Source: Microbacterium memoriense (lineage in GTDB: Bacteria > Actinomycetota > Actinomycetes > Actinomycetales > Microbacteriaceae). From it: DNA of 64,000 nucleotides. Each line of letters opens with the position of its first letter. Positions within the stretch are counted from its first letter, which is position 1. The stretch is from NCBI RefSeq assembly GCF_025398275.1, contig NZ_JAODOR010000017.1:19262-83261 (forward strand), read 5' to 3'. The notes under the pieces were generated by a model. It was not told the DNA's origin, did no database searches, and worked only from the letters and a program-made list of their open reading frames with translations. Below are positions 8,876-18,419 of the stretch, piece after piece. The translations under genes were made by a program, and so were the position numbers.

Positions 8876-10975
8876 TCAGTCGCCGCGCTCTGTGAGCGCG
8901 GCATCCAACTCGGCGAGCCACGCGGCGGGGTTGCCGTCGCTCGGCGCACGCCAGTCACCACGGGGTGACAGAGACCCGGCCGGCAGCACCTTCGGACCGT
9001 TGGGGATCGCCGTGCGTTTGAATTGTGCGAACCCGAAGAACCGCTGCAGGAACACCCGCAGCCACCGCACGATCTCCTCGCGATCGTAGGCGTAGCGGTC
9101 TGCGGCAGGGAACCCGGGCGGCCACGCTCCGGCATCCGGATCCGACCACGCCTGCTCGGCGAGGAAGACGATCTTCGACGGCCGGATACCGTAACGCAGC
9201 ACGTGGAACAGAGCGAAATCATGCAGCGCGTACGGACCGATCGTGTCCTCGGTCGACTGCACCTTGCCGTCCTGGCCCGCCGGGACGAGCTCGGGGCTGA
9301 TCTCGGTGTCGAGAACCGACTGGAGGACGACTTTGGCTTCCGGAGCGAGGGTGTCGTCGTCGGAGTGCGCGATCACCCACCGGATGAGGTGCTGGATGAG
9401 CGTCTTCGGCACACCGGCGTTGACCGCGTAGTGGCTCATCTGGTCGCCGACGCCGTACGTCGCCCAGCCGAGTGCGAGCTCGGAGAGGTCGGATGTACCG
9501 ACGACGAACCCGCCGTTCTGATTGGCCAGTCGGAACAGGAAGTCGGTGCGTGCGCCGGCTTGGACGTTCTCGAAAGTCACGTCGTAGACCGGCTCGCCGT
9601 CGGCGAACGGATGCTTGATCCCCTTGAGGAGCTCACCAGCCATCGGGCGGATGTCGATCGTTTCGATCGTCGCTCCGATCGCCTCGGCGAGTGCGATCGC
9701 GTTCGACTTGGTGTGGTCGCTCGTGGCGAATCCGGGCATCGTGTACGCGAGGATGTCGCTGCGCGGGCGCCCCATCCGATCCATCGCCCGCGCCACGACG
9801 AGCAGGGCGTGAGTGGAGTCGAGTCCCCCGCTCACCCCGATGACGGGCTTCGGCTGCCCGATCGCCCGCATCCGCTGCTCGAGGCCGGAGACCTGGATGT
9901 TGAAGGCCTCATAGCAATCCTGGTCGAGGCGTGCGGCGTCGTCCGGCACGAAAGGGAAGCGATCGAGTGGACGACGCAGGTCCGTGAGGGACGCCGTCGG
10001 CTGCAGAGTGAAGTCGAACTCGATGAAGTCATCGCGCGGGGTGTCTGTCGGGTCGAGCTCGGCGAGTCGGTTGTCGTCGAACGTCCCCTGTCGCAGCCGA
10101 TCCTGCCGGAGTCGGTCGAGGTCGATGTCCGCCAGCGCCGTGCGTGGGCCGTCGGGGAACCGCTCGGTTTCGGCGAGGAGATTGCCCGCCTCGTAGATCA
10201 TCGTCTGGCCGTCCCACGAGACGTCGTTGGTCGATTCGCCCCGGCCCGCGGCGGCGTAGGCATATGCCGCGAGACAGCGAAGCGATTGTGACTGCACGAG
10301 CGAGCGCCGGTCCTCGGCGCGCGCGATCGTGATCGGACTGCCCGACAGATTGACGATGACCGTCGCGCCGGCCAGCGCCGCGCGCGACGACGGCGGAACC
10401 GGCACCCACAGGTCCTCGCAGATCTCGACCGCGAGCACGAGCCCGGGCACGTCGATGGCACGGAACAGGAGATTCGTGCCGAACATGGCCTCGACGCTGC
10501 CGTCCTCACCCTCGACGCCCAGCCGGACCGGACCGCCGAACTCCGGGCCCGACGCGTACCAGCGACGTTCGTAGAACTCGCGATATGTCGGGAGGTAGGT
10601 TTTCGGAACCACGCCCATGACCTCGCCGCGGTGGATGACGACCGCACAGTTGTAGAGCCGATTGCGCACGCGCAGAGGTGCGCCGACGACGAGGACCGGC
10701 ATGAGGTCGACGGATGCTGCGGCGATCTCGAGCAGGGCGGCTTCCGTCGCGTCCAAGACGGGGTCCTGGAGGACAAGGTCGTCGATCGCGTATCCCGTCA
10801 GGCAGAGCTCGGGGAACACCGCGACCGCCGCGCCGTCGGCGTGCGCCGCGCGGGCGGCGTCGAGCACCGCGGCGGCGTTTCTGGCCGGGTCGGCGATCGC
10901 GACCGGGATCGTGCACGCGGCGACGCGCGCAAAGCCGTGACGGTACGGGTTCTCGAACGGCAGACTCTCGCTCAC
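8876..10975 (-). CDS. nadE: glutamine-dependent NAD+ synthetase
   Basis: Converts deamido-NAD+ to NAD+ with glutamine and ATP, the last step of NAD synthesis (699 aa). The N-terminal nitrilase-type glutaminase has its Glu-Lys-Cys triad at E56 (FPELCLTGY), K125 (VPKTYLP) and C186 (AVEICEDLW). The C-terminal synthetase has the pyrophosphatase P-loop GVSGGLDS near residue 380. Length and domain order match the two-domain actinobacterial enzyme. The GTG start at 10975 has CAGACT 6 nt upstream, so it is probably leaderless. Confidence 0.96.
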   Translation of the reverse strand: MSESLPFENPYRHGFARVAACTIPVAIADPARNAAAVLDAARAAHADGAAVAVFPELCLTGYAIDDLVLQDPVLDATEAALLEIAAASVDLMPVLVVGAPLRVRNRLYNCAVVIHRGEVMGVVPKTYLPTYREFYERRWYASGPEFGGPVRLGVEGEDGSVEAMFGTNLLFRAIDVPGLVLAVEICEDLWVPVPPSSRAALAGATVIVNLSGSPITIARAEDRRSLVQSQSLRCLAAYAYAAAGRGESTNDVSWDGQTMIYEAGNLLAETERFPDGPRTALADIDLDRLRQDRLRQGTFDDNRLAELDPTDTPRDDFIEFDFTLQPTASLTDLRRPLDRFPFVPDDAARLDQDCYEAFNIQVSGLEQRMRAIGQPKPVIGVSGGLDSTHALLVVARAMDRMGRPRSDILAYTMPGFATSDHTKSNAIALAEAIGATIETIDIRPMAGELLKGIKHPFADGEPVYDVTFENVQAGARTDFLFRLANQNGGFVVGTSDLSELALGWATYGVGDQMSHYAVNAGVPKTLIQHLIRWVIAHSDDDTLAPEAKVVLQSVLDTEISPELVPAGQDGKVQSTEDTIGPYALHDFALFHVLRYGIRPSKIVFLAEQAWSDPDAGAWPPGFPAADRYAYDREEIVRWLRVFLQRFFGFAQFKRTAIPNGPKVLPAGSLSPRGDWRAPSDGNPAAWLAELDAALTERGD
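8882..8902. terminator. strong hairpin at the nadE 3' end
   Basis: GCCGCGCTC, loop TGT, GAGCGCGGC: a perfect 9-bp GC-rich stem lying in the last codons of nadE and 21 nt after the stop of the opposing gene. It could stop transcripts arriving on the + strand. No T-run follows, so the call is tentative. Confidence 0.45.
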
Positions 10976-11145
10976 GGCACCAGTCTGTCAGTAGGGACAG
11001 CGTCGAGCGTGGCGAAAGCAGGCTGGATCGTCCGCAGACGCTCGTGTCGGGGCCGGATGTCGTCGTTCGCCCTGCTTCCGGCGCAAGAAGGCGATCCGCG
11101 GCGCGTGTCGTGGGCCCCGGCTAGGGTCGATCGCGGAAGGGTGAC

Positions 11146-14100
11146 ATGCGATACATCGAAGACGAAGGTCGGATCGTCTGGAGCGCGAGCGACCTGAAGA
11201 GCGCAGCGGAGTGTGAATTCGCCTGGCTTCGGAAGATCGACGCGAAACTCGGCCGCGTGCCGGCTGTCGTCGACCCGCAGGACCTCACTCTCGAACGCGC
11301 GGGAAAGCTCGGAACACAGCACGAGGTGCGCGTGCTCGAGCACTATCGGGCGCAGTTTCCGGGTCGCGTCGTCGAAATCGCCGCCGTTCACTCCTCCGAC
11401 GTCGACGCCCTCGGCGCGGCGGTCTTGGCCACCGAGGCAGCGCTCGCCGATCCCCACGTCGAGGTCGTCTATCAGGCCGCCTTCTCGACGGAGGAGTTCG
11501 TCGGGTTCGCCGACTTCCTCGTGCGCGACTCCGTCGGCGAGGGGCGCCCCTGGGTCGTCCAAGACACGAAGCTCGCCCGGCACGCGCGCGTGACCGCACT
11601 CATGCAGCTGGCCGCTTATGTCGATCAGCTCGACCGGCTGCAGATCCCCCGCGCGGATCGGGTGGAACTCCTGCTGGGTGACGGCAGCACGTCGACGCAT
11701 GCCGTCCGTGATCTCTTGCCCGTGTTCGGCCTGCGTCGCAACCGTCTGCGCGCCCTCATCGCCGACCGAGACCTCGCCGCCGGGGCAGGCGGCGCGCCCC
11801 TGGCGTGGGGGGACGACCGGGGGAGTCTGCGTGTCGTCGCGTGCGGCCGGTGCGCCACGTGCGACCTCGAGGTCGTCGCCCAACGCGACCTGCTGCTCGT
11901 CGCGGGCATGCGGCCTGTGCAACGCGAGCGACTTCGCGCCGCTGGCATCCATACGATCGACGACCTCGCCGCGGCGCGGCAGGTTCCCGACCGCATGTCG
12001 GGAGACACCTTCGCGGGACTGCGGACCCAGGCCGCCCTCCAACTCACCAGCCCGGCGGGAGGTGTCGACGCCCCGACGGGCTCCGGCCCCGGCGGCCCAT
12101 CGGTGCCCACCTACGAGGTCGTCTTCCCGCGCGCGATCGGTGCGCTCCCGCGCCCGGATCGCGGTGACCTCTTTTTCGATTTCGAGGGTGATCCGCTCTA
12201 CACCGAGACGCCGAGCGCAGGCTCCGCACCCCAGTGGGGCATCGACTATCTCTTCGGCTGGGTCGACACCGATGAGCAATACACGCCGCTGTGGGCGCAC
12301 TCGTTCGCCGACGAGAAGCAGGCGCTCCAGGACTTCCTCGATTTTGTGGCGCTGCGTCGGCGCGCGCACCCGGCGATGCACATCTATCACTACGCCCCGT
12401 ACGAGCCGACGCACCTGCTCGCGATGGCCGCCCGCTACGGCGTTCGCGAAGGCGATGTCGACCAACTGCTGCGCGAGGGTGTCTTCGTCGATCTCTACCC
12501 GGTGGTGCGCCGCGCCCTGCGGGTCGGCTCGCGGTCGTATTCGATCAAGAAGCTCGAGCCGCTCTACATGGGTCCGGACGTGCGTACCAGCGACGTGCAG
12601 AAGGGTGATGACTCGATCGTCCGCTACGTCCTGTCCCGCGACCTTCTCGACGCGGGCGATGCCGCGGGTTCACAGGCCATCCTCGACGACCTCGCCGACT
12701 ACAACCGCTACGACTGCGTCTCGACGCGGCGTCTGCGCGACTGGCTCGTCGACCGTGCGCGCGAAGCGCATCTCGTGCCTTCCGCGGACACCGATCCTGC
12801 CGAGCGCCCCTATGAACCGTCCCCGCGCGCCGAGACGCTCGGGAGGCTGGCGGCAGTGGCCGGTGACGACCACGAAGCCGCCGCGCTTCGGTTGGGGTCG
12901 GCCGCGATCGACTATTACCCGCGCGAGTCCAAGACGTTCTGGGCGACGCACTTCCTCCGCCTGCGTGAGCCGGTGTCGATCTGGGAAGACACCCGCGATG
13001 TCGTCGTGCTCGATCACGATCGGTGCCGCGTCCTCACCGATTGGCACCTGCCGGAGGGCGCTCGTGTCGCGCGCCGCGTCGTGGAACTGCGCGGCGATCT
13101 CGCGCCGGGCACCAAACTCACCGTCGGATCGGAGGCGTACGCGCTCTACGACCTGCCGACGCCGTTCCCGCTCGAGCCCAGCCCGCGCTGGATCCACGGA
13201 GCCCGAACCCTCAAGATCGTCGACGTGCTCGATGACGGCGTCATCGTCGAAGAGAACTCGATCCAAGGGTTCACCTGGGTGGAGCTGCCGATCGCGCTCA
13301 CGCCGCCGTCGCCCCCCCATGCGGGCAGCCAGCAGACGGCGATCGACCAGTGGGCGGATGCCGTGATCTCCGCGTCGCCATCTTTCCCCGCCGATGCCGC
13401 CACCGATCTGCTTCTGCGGCGCGCACCCCGCACCGGCACGGGTGCGCTGCACCGCGGGACCGGTGACGACGTCGCCGACATCGCGCGCACGGTCATCGAT
13501 CTCGACCACAGCTACCTTGCGGTGCAGGGTCCTCCGGGGACGGGGAAGACCTACGTCGGATCGCACGTCGTCGCCCAGCTGGTGCGCGAGCGGGGGTTCA
13601 GAGTCGGGATCGTCGCCCAGTCGCACGCCGTCGTCGAGAACATGCTGGAGCGCATCGTCGTCGCCGGCGTTCCCCGTGAGCAGGTCGGCAAAGCGCCGAA
13701 GGGGCCGGCATCCGACTCTGCCGCCTTCACGCCGATCGCCAAAAACGGCTACGCGGCCTTCGCCGAGGCGCATCCGGAGGGGTTCGTGATCGGCGGGACG
13801 GCGTGGGACCTCAGCCATGCCGGGCGGGTCCCGCGCGGAAGCCTCGACCTCCTCGTGATCGACGAGGCCGGGCAGTTCTCGCTCGCGTCGACGATCGCGG
13901 TATCGGTCTCGGCGCGACGACTACTTCTGTTGGGCGACCCCCAGCAGTTGCCGCAAGTGAGCCAGGGAACGCATCCCGAGCCGGTCGACACCTCGGCACT
14001 CGGCTGGATCATGGACGGTGCCGCTGTCATCCCGGAAGATCGCGGCTACTTCCTGGCACAGACCCGGCGGATGCGGCCGGAGGTCGCCGAACCCGTCTCC

Positions 14101-14667
14101 CAGCTCAGCTACGAGGGAAAGCTCGCCGCGCACCCCTCGACGGCGGGACGGCGTCTGGAGGGCGTGGATGCCGGTGTCATCCCGGTGGCGCTCGGTCATA
14201 CCGGCAACGCCACCCAGTCGCCGGAAGAGGCGGCGGTCGTCGTCGACCTGGTGCGCGACCTCATCGGGCGTTCGTGGATTTCGGCCGCCGGCGTGGCGCC
14301 CAGAGCGCTCACCGAGAACGACCTGATCGTCGTGACGCCCTACAACGCCCAGCAGGTGCTGGTCGAAGAGGCGCTCGCCGCCGCCGGCTTCGACGAGGTA
14401 CCCGTCGGGACCGTCGACAAATTCCAAGGTCAGGAGGCGGCAGTGGCGATCGTGTCCCTGGCGGCCTCTTCCGGGCGGGATGCTCCGCGAGGGCTCGACT
14501 TCCTCCTGCTGCAGAACCGACTCAATGTCGCCGTCTCGCGCGCCGAGCACACGGCCTACGTCGTCTACGGCACGGGGCTCCTCGACGACCTCCCGCGGAC
14601 CGCCGAGGGTGTCGCTCGGCTCAGCGCATTCGCCCGGCTCGTCGGGCGGGTGCCGTCGCCGCAATGA
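11146..14667 (+). CDS. TM0106-family RecB-like nuclease fused to SF1 helicase
   Basis: A 1173-residue multidomain protein. Residues 1 to about 300 are a RecB-like (PD-(D/E)XK) nuclease of the TM0106 family; C24 and the CGRCATC cluster (near 240) could hold an iron-sulfur cluster as in AddB or Dna2. Near residue 335, DLFFDFEGDP starts an RNase-H-like DEDD exonuclease domain. The C-terminal half is a superfamily 1 helicase: Walker A GPPGTGKT near 796, Walker B LLVIDEAGQ near 905, GDPQQLPQ and the late motif NRLNVAVSRA. It should bind, unwind and cut nucleic acid, probably in repair, but the cellular role is unknown. ATG at 11146 with GGAAGGG upstream; a TAGGGT box lies about 20 nt before the ATG. 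Confidence 0.88.
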   Translation: MRYIEDEGRIVWSASDLKSAAECEFAWLRKIDAKLGRVPAVVDPQDLTLERAGKLGTQHEVRVLEHYRAQFPGRVVEIAAVHSSDVDALGAAVLATEAALADPHVEVVYQAAFSTEEFVGFADFLVRDSVGEGRPWVVQDTKLARHARVTALMQLAAYVDQLDRLQIPRADRVELLLGDGSTSTHAVRDLLPVFGLRRNRLRALIADRDLAAGAGGAPLAWGDDRGSLRVVACGRCATCDLEVVAQRDLLLVAGMRPVQRERLRAAGIHTIDDLAAARQVPDRMSGDTFAGLRTQAALQLTSPAGGVDAPTGSGPGGPSVPTYEVVFPRAIGALPRPDRGDLFFDFEGDPLYTETPSAGSAPQWGIDYLFGWVDTDEQYTPLWAHSFADEKQALQDFLDFVALRRRAHPAMHIYHYAPYEPTHLLAMAARYGVREGDVDQLLREGVFVDLYPVVRRALRVGSRSYSIKKLEPLYMGPDVRTSDVQKGDDSIVRYVLSRDLLDAGDAAGSQAILDDLADYNRYDCVSTRRLRDWLVDRAREAHLVPSADTDPAERPYEPSPRAETLGRLAAVAGDDHEAAALRLGSAAIDYYPRESKTFWATHFLRLREPVSIWEDTRDVVVLDHDRCRVLTDWHLPEGARVARRVVELRGDLAPGTKLTVGSEAYALYDLPTPFPLEPSPRWIHGARTLKIVDVLDDGVIVEENSIQGFTWVELPIALTPPSPPHAGSQQTAIDQWADAVISASPSFPADAATDLLLRRAPRTGTGALHRGTGDDVADIARTVIDLDHSYLAVQGPPGTGKTYVGSHVVAQLVRERGFRVGIVAQSHAVVENMLERIVVAGVPREQVGKAPKGPASDSAAFTPIAKNGYAAFAEAHPEGFVIGGTAWDLSHAGRVPRGSLDLLVIDEAGQFSLASTIAVSVSARRLLLLGDPQQLPQVSQGTHPEPVDTSALGWIMDGAAVIPEDRGYFLAQTRRMRPEVAEPVSQLSYEGKLAAHPSTAGRRLEGVDAGVIPVALGHTGNATQSPEEAAVVVDLVRDLIGRSWISAAGVAPRALTENDLIVVTPYNAQQVLVEEALAAAGFDEVPVGTVDKFQGQEAAVAIVSLAASSGRDAPRGLDFLLLQNRLNVAVSRAEHTAYVVYGTGLLDDLPRTAEGVARLSAFARLVGRVPSPQ

Positions 14668-14779
14668 GACGCTGACGGATGCCCGTTCCTGCCCGATACC
14701 GCTGTCCCCGGCATCCGCGAGCGCGCTCTCCGAGAGCTCCTTCGGGCCTAGACTCGCCTCCACGACGAGGGGAGACATC

Positions 14780-15094
14780 ATGGTCGACGAGGCACCGCGG
14801 CAGTTCGAAATCGATCTGCCCCCCGAAGCCATCCCCGGCAGCTATGCCGATTTCGCGAATGTGTGGCATACGCCGGACGTGTTCGTGATGGATTTCGTCT
14901 CGCTGGTGCGGCCGCCGCGAGAAGACGTGGATGCCGAGGGCACGACCGTGACGGTCGTCCCCGGACGGGTCGTTCAACGGATCCGGATCCCTCCGCAGCA
15001 GGTGTTCGAGCTGGCGAAAGCCCTCACCCAGCAACTCGAGTTCTGGGAGCAGGAGACCGGGCGTCGGGCGCCCTCGCCCCTCGACGGCCCCTGA
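14780..15094 (+). CDS. DUF3467-like protein
   Basis: A 104-residue soluble protein with the DUF3467 pattern: a GSYADFANVWHTPDVFVMDF strand near residue 20, then RVVQRIRIPPQQVFELAKAL, then a C-terminal helix ending in WEQETG. The family function is unknown. It has GAGGGGA 9-15 nt upstream of the ATG and a TAGACT box about 26 nt further up, so unlike many neighbours it has a leader. Its stop is 4 nt from that of convergent upp. Confidence 0.7.
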   Translation: MVDEAPRQFEIDLPPEAIPGSYADFANVWHTPDVFVMDFVSLVRPPREDVDAEGTTVTVVPGRVVQRIRIPPQQVFELAKALTQQLEFWEQETGRRAPSPLDGP

Positions 15095-15098
15095 GTCT

Positions 15099-15734
15099 TT
15101 ACTCGGCGGTGCCGTAGAGGCGATCGCCCGCGTCGCCGAGGCCGGGAACGATGTATCCCTTTTCGTTCAGGCGCTCATCCAGCGATCCCAGCACGAGGGT
15201 GACATCGCGGTCGCCGACCTGCTCCTGGATCTTCGCGACGCCCTCCGGGGCGCCGAGGATGCAGATCGCGGTGACGTCTTGCGCGCCGCGGGCGAAGAGG
15301 AAGTCGATCGCGGCGCCGAGCGACCCGCCGGTGGCGAGCATGGGGTCCAGGACGAAGCACTGCCGATCGCTGAGATCGGCCGGCAAGCGCTCGGCATAGG
15401 TGACCGGCTCGAAGGTCTCTTCATCGCGAGCCATGCCGAGGAAACCTACCTCGGCGGTCGGGAGCAGCTTCACCATTCCGTCCAGCATGCCGAGTCCGGC
15501 GCGAAGGATCGGGACGACGAGCGGACGAGGCTCGCTGATGCGCACACCGATCGTCGTGGTGACCGGGGTCTGGATCTCGATGTCCTCGACCCGCACGTTG
15601 CGGGTCGCCTCGTAGGCCAGGAGCGTCACCAGCTCTTCCGTGAGCTGCCGGAACACCGGAGACGGTGTGCGCTTGTCGCGCAACACGGTGAGCTTATGGG
15701 TGATGAGGGGGTGGTCAGCCACGTGCACGCGCAT
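15099..15734 (-). CDS. upp: uracil phosphoribosyltransferase
   Basis: Makes UMP from uracil and PRPP (pyrimidine salvage, cytosol). The 211 residues equal the family length. [15 protein letters not shown] near residue 75 and the PRPP loop [11 protein letters not shown] near 128 are the standard motifs, and the chain ends with the usual uracil-binding [12 protein letters not shown]. The ATG at 15734 follows TAGGCT by 7 nt, and upstream in-frame sequence belongs to the divergent tadA. Confidence 0.96.
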   Translation of the reverse strand: MRVHVADHPLITHKLTVLRDKRTPSPVFRQLTEELVTLLAYEATRNVRVEDIEIQTPVTTTIGVRISEPRPLVVPILRAGLGMLDGMVKLLPTAEVGFLGMARDEETFEPVTYAERLPADLSDRQCFVLDPMLATGGSLGAAIDFLFARGAQDVTAICILGAPEGVAKIQEQVGDRDVTLVLGSLDERLNEKGYIVPGLGDAGDRLYGTAE

Positions 15735-15737
15735 GTC

Positions 15738-15768
15738 GCTCAGCCTACGCGGTCCGCGTACGCTGAGC
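15738..15768. promoter_or_regulatory. divergent upp/tadA promoter, near-perfect 31-bp palindrome
   Basis: The 36-bp gap between the two start codons is almost wholly a palindrome: GCTCAGC-C-TACGCGG-T-CCGCGTA-C-GCTGAGC, with only one mismatched pair and the central base unpaired. Each arm contains a box for one gene: TAGGCT reading toward upp (7 nt from ATG) and TACGCT reading toward tadA (6 nt from GTG). The -35 region of each promoter must overlap the -10 region of the other. Confidence 0.7.
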
Positions 15769-15770
15769 GC

Positions 15771-16238
15771 GTGAGCCTGCCCACCGACCCGCACCTCAGC
15801 GCCGCGATGGAGCAGGCGCTGGTTCTCGCGGCGGAGGCGGCGGAAGCGGGCGACATCCCCGTGGGAGCTGTCGTGCTCGACGCGACCGGGGGGGTCATCG
15901 GCATGGGCCGGAATCTGCGCGAGGTCACCGGGGACCCGACGGCGCACGCCGAGGTCGTCGCCCTTCGTGCGGCGGCGGCCGCATCCGGATCGTGGAACCT
16001 CGCGGGGTGCACGCTCGTGGTGACCCTCGAGCCGTGCGTCATGTGCGCGGGCGCGATCCTGCAATCACACGTGACGCGGGTGGTCTTCGGTGCGTGGGAC
16101 GAGAAGGCCGGGGCCGCTGGATCGCTCTACGACGTCCTCCGCGACCGGCGACTGCCGGTCCGCGCCGAGGTGGTCGCGGGCGTCCGGGCCGAGGAAGCAT
16201 CCGCCGTGCTGCGTTCGTTCTTCGACGCGCGCCGCTAA
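15771..16238 (+). CDS. tadA: tRNA adenosine(34) deaminase
   Basis: Deaminates A34 of tRNA-Arg(ACG) to inosine (155 aa). The zinc-dependent cytidine-deaminase fold is shown by [10 protein letters not shown] near residue 53, with the zinc ligand His and proton-shuttle Glu, and [12 protein letters not shown] near 84, with the two Cys ligands. The GTG at 15771 lies 6 nt after TACGCT within the shared palindromic promoter, so the message is probably leaderless. Confidence 0.92.
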   Translation: MSLPTDPHLSAAMEQALVLAAEAAEAGDIPVGAVVLDATGGVIGMGRNLREVTGDPTAHAEVVALRAAAAASGSWNLAGCTLVVTLEPCVMCAGAILQSHVTRVVFGAWDEKAGAAGSLYDVLRDRRLPVRAEVVAGVRAEEASAVLRSFFDARR

Positions 16239-16286
16239 CCTGTCAAGCCGGGGCGCACTCGTTCCGCACGATACCCAGGGGGTCCT

Positions 16287-17207
16287 ATGTCGGTCGGTCT
16301 GCTCGCTGTCGTCGACGATATCCTCACCGCAGCGCTCAAGGCATCCGCCAAGACGGCCGGAGTCGTCATCGACGATGCCGCCGTCACCCCCCAATACGTT
16401 CAGGGGATCACGCCGGCGCGCGAGCTTCCCGTCGTCGGAAAAATCGCTCTCGGATCGCTCGCGAACAAGTTCCTCATCATCATCCCGATCGCGCTGCTGC
16501 TGACGGCGTTCGCCCCATGGGTCCTCCCGTTCCTTCTCATCATCGGTGGCGCCTACCTCTGCTTCGAGGGTGCCGAGAAGGTGCTCGAGTGGTTCGGCTT
16601 CGCGCACGGGCACGCCGACGACGGTGCCCGTGACGAGAAGAAGCTCGTGCTCGGTGCCGTGCGCACGGACCTGATCCTCTCGACCGAGATCATGCTGATC
16701 TCCCTCGCGAGTCTCGACGCCGGCATGGGTATCTGGACGACCCTCGCGGTCCTCGCCGTGATCGCCCTGATGATGACCGTGATCGTCTACGGCGCCGTCG
16801 CCCTGCTCGTCAAGATCGACGACATCGGCCTCAAGATGGCCAAGAGCCGCGACGTCCGCGTGCGCCACACCGGCACGCGCATCGTCCGGTCGATGCCGGT
16901 CGTCTTCCGCGTGATCAGCGTCATCGGTACCGTCGCGATGCTGTGGGTCGGTGGGCACCTCGTGCTCGCCAACCTGGATGAGGTGGGCGTGCACGTCGTC
17001 GGCGACCTGGTCCACAGCGTGGAGCACCTGCTCGAACCGCTGGGGCCCGTGATCGTCTGGATCGGCGACACGATCGTCTCGGCGATCGCCGGGTTGACCC
17101 TCGGCCTCGTGATCGTGGGGATCGTGCTCGGCATCGGCAAGATCCTCGGCCGTCGGCCGAGCTTCAGCGAAGGTGGCGCATCGCCCGCCACGCACGGACG
17201 TGCGTGA
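16287..17207 (+). CDS. DUF808 (YedI-like) membrane protein
   Basis: A 306-residue inner-membrane protein of the DUF808/YedI family, function unknown. The conserved N-terminus MSVGLLAVVDDILTAALKA is followed by a helix pair near 70-100, the motif GGAYLCFEGAEKV, and KLVLGAVRTDLILSTEIM near residue 130. Several more helices follow. GGGGG precedes the ATG at good spacing, and a TAACCT box stands about 45 nt upstream. Its stop is 6 nt from that of the convergent hydrolase. Confidence 0.85.
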   Translation: MSVGLLAVVDDILTAALKASAKTAGVVIDDAAVTPQYVQGITPARELPVVGKIALGSLANKFLIIIPIALLLTAFAPWVLPFLLIIGGAYLCFEGAEKVLEWFGFAHGHADDGARDEKKLVLGAVRTDLILSTEIMLISLASLDAGMGIWTTLAVLAVIALMMTVIVYGAVALLVKIDDIGLKMAKSRDVRVRHTGTRIVRSMPVVFRVISVIGTVAMLWVGGHLVLANLDEVGVHVVGDLVHSVEHLLEPLGPVIVWIGDTIVSAIAGLTLGLVIVGIVLGIGKILGRRPSFSEGGASPATHGRA

Positions 17208-17213
17208 AGGAAC

Positions 17214-18326
17214 TCAGTCCCAAGAACTCAGGATGATCGCTTCGGTCGGTGGCGCCGGGGATGCCGGGTGCCCGATGTAGCCGATGACTTCCAGGAGCGC
17301 GCGCCGCACCTCGGCGGGACGCTCGAGGTGCGGCGCGTGGCCGACCCCGTCGAGGCTGACCTCGGTGACGGCGCCGCCGGCCGCGCGGTAGGCGTCGAGC
17401 ACGTCGCGGGTCTGTGCGACCATCTCCTGGGCGGGCGCGACATCGGCGCCGGGCCACCCGGGGACGATTCCGACAGCGCCCAGATGGTTCAGATCGAAGT
17501 ACGAAGCATCCGACACGATCGCGTCGGCGGTGCCGTGCACCCACAGGATCGGCGGCTTCTCGGCCAGGTCGATCAGCCCGGACGTGTTGAAATAGCGCGG
17601 GGCCATCGTGTTCAGGACGCCGATCGCGCCGGCTGCGAATCCCGGCCAATTCTCGCTCGCGACGCCGTCACCGGGATAGTTTCCGGTCGCGGTGGAGGTG
17701 GTGTTCATCGACTCGACCCACACATCTTCATGGTCGCTCGCGTAGCCCGGCGCGACATAGCCCGAGCGGAAGACGCTGCGCGGTGAGGTGGGGGACTCAT
17801 CGGTCATGTCGCGATCGATGAGCCGCTGCACGAAGTCGGGATTGGCGCCACCTCCGCCGCATCCGGCGTCATCCTCGGTCAGCCGGGAGCCGTCGCGACG
17901 CGTGCCGCCGAAGCCATAGGGCGAGACGGGTGCCTGCAGAGTGAGCGAGAGCACCGGATGATCGAGGGCGTACTGCATGACGACTCCGCCGCCCATCGAC
18001 CAGCCGACCAGGTGCGCGGTCTCGATTCCCAGCGCCTCCAGCGTCGCGTGGACATCATCGCTGAAATCGCGGACCCCCCGTGTCGCGTCGACCGGCAGGC
18101 TTTCCGTCCCGCCGAAGCCGCGCAGGTCGATCGCGATGACGCGCAGATCGCTCGGCAGATCCTGCATGAGTTCCTGCCAGAACAAGCTGGAAGACACGTT
18201 GCCATGGATGAAAACGATCGTGTTCTCGGCAGAATTCTCGGGGTCGTCGCCGACGCGCTCGAGGATGTTGACGCTCAATCGGTCCGTATCGATGAGGCGT
18301 GAACTGATGCCGTCGAAGAGGGTCAT
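17214..18326 (-). CDS. alpha/beta hydrolase
   Basis: A 370-residue alpha/beta hydrolase. HGNVSSSLFW near residue 40 forms the oxyanion loop, GWSMGGG near 108 is the nucleophile elbow with Ser, and GVGHAPHLERP near the C-terminus has the catalytic His. A roughly 90-residue cap region (about 135-225, with a Gly run CGGGGAN) makes it longer than simple family members. Substrate not evident. The ATG follows TATAGT by 6 nt, so it is probably leaderless; it is divergent from proC. Confidence 0.85.
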   Translation of the reverse strand: MTLFDGISSRLIDTDRLSVNILERVGDDPENSAENTIVFIHGNVSSSLFWQELMQDLPSDLRVIAIDLRGFGGTESLPVDATRGVRDFSDDVHATLEALGIETAHLVGWSMGGGVVMQYALDHPVLSLTLQAPVSPYGFGGTRRDGSRLTEDDAGCGGGGANPDFVQRLIDRDMTDESPTSPRSVFRSGYVAPGYASDHEDVWVESMNTTSTATGNYPGDGVASENWPGFAAGAIGVLNTMAPRYFNTSGLIDLAEKPPILWVHGTADAIVSDASYFDLNHLGAVGIVPGWPGADVAPAQEMVAQTRDVLDAYRAAGGAVTEVSLDGVGHAPHLERPAEVRRALLEVIGYIGHPASPAPPTEAIILSSWD

Positions 18327-18419
18327 GACCCGACTATAGTCCTCCCGTTTGAAGGTGAATATGGCCTCGACAAGAGGGATGCCGACCCCTGTCAGGACGG
18401 CCGATGACAGACTGGGAGA

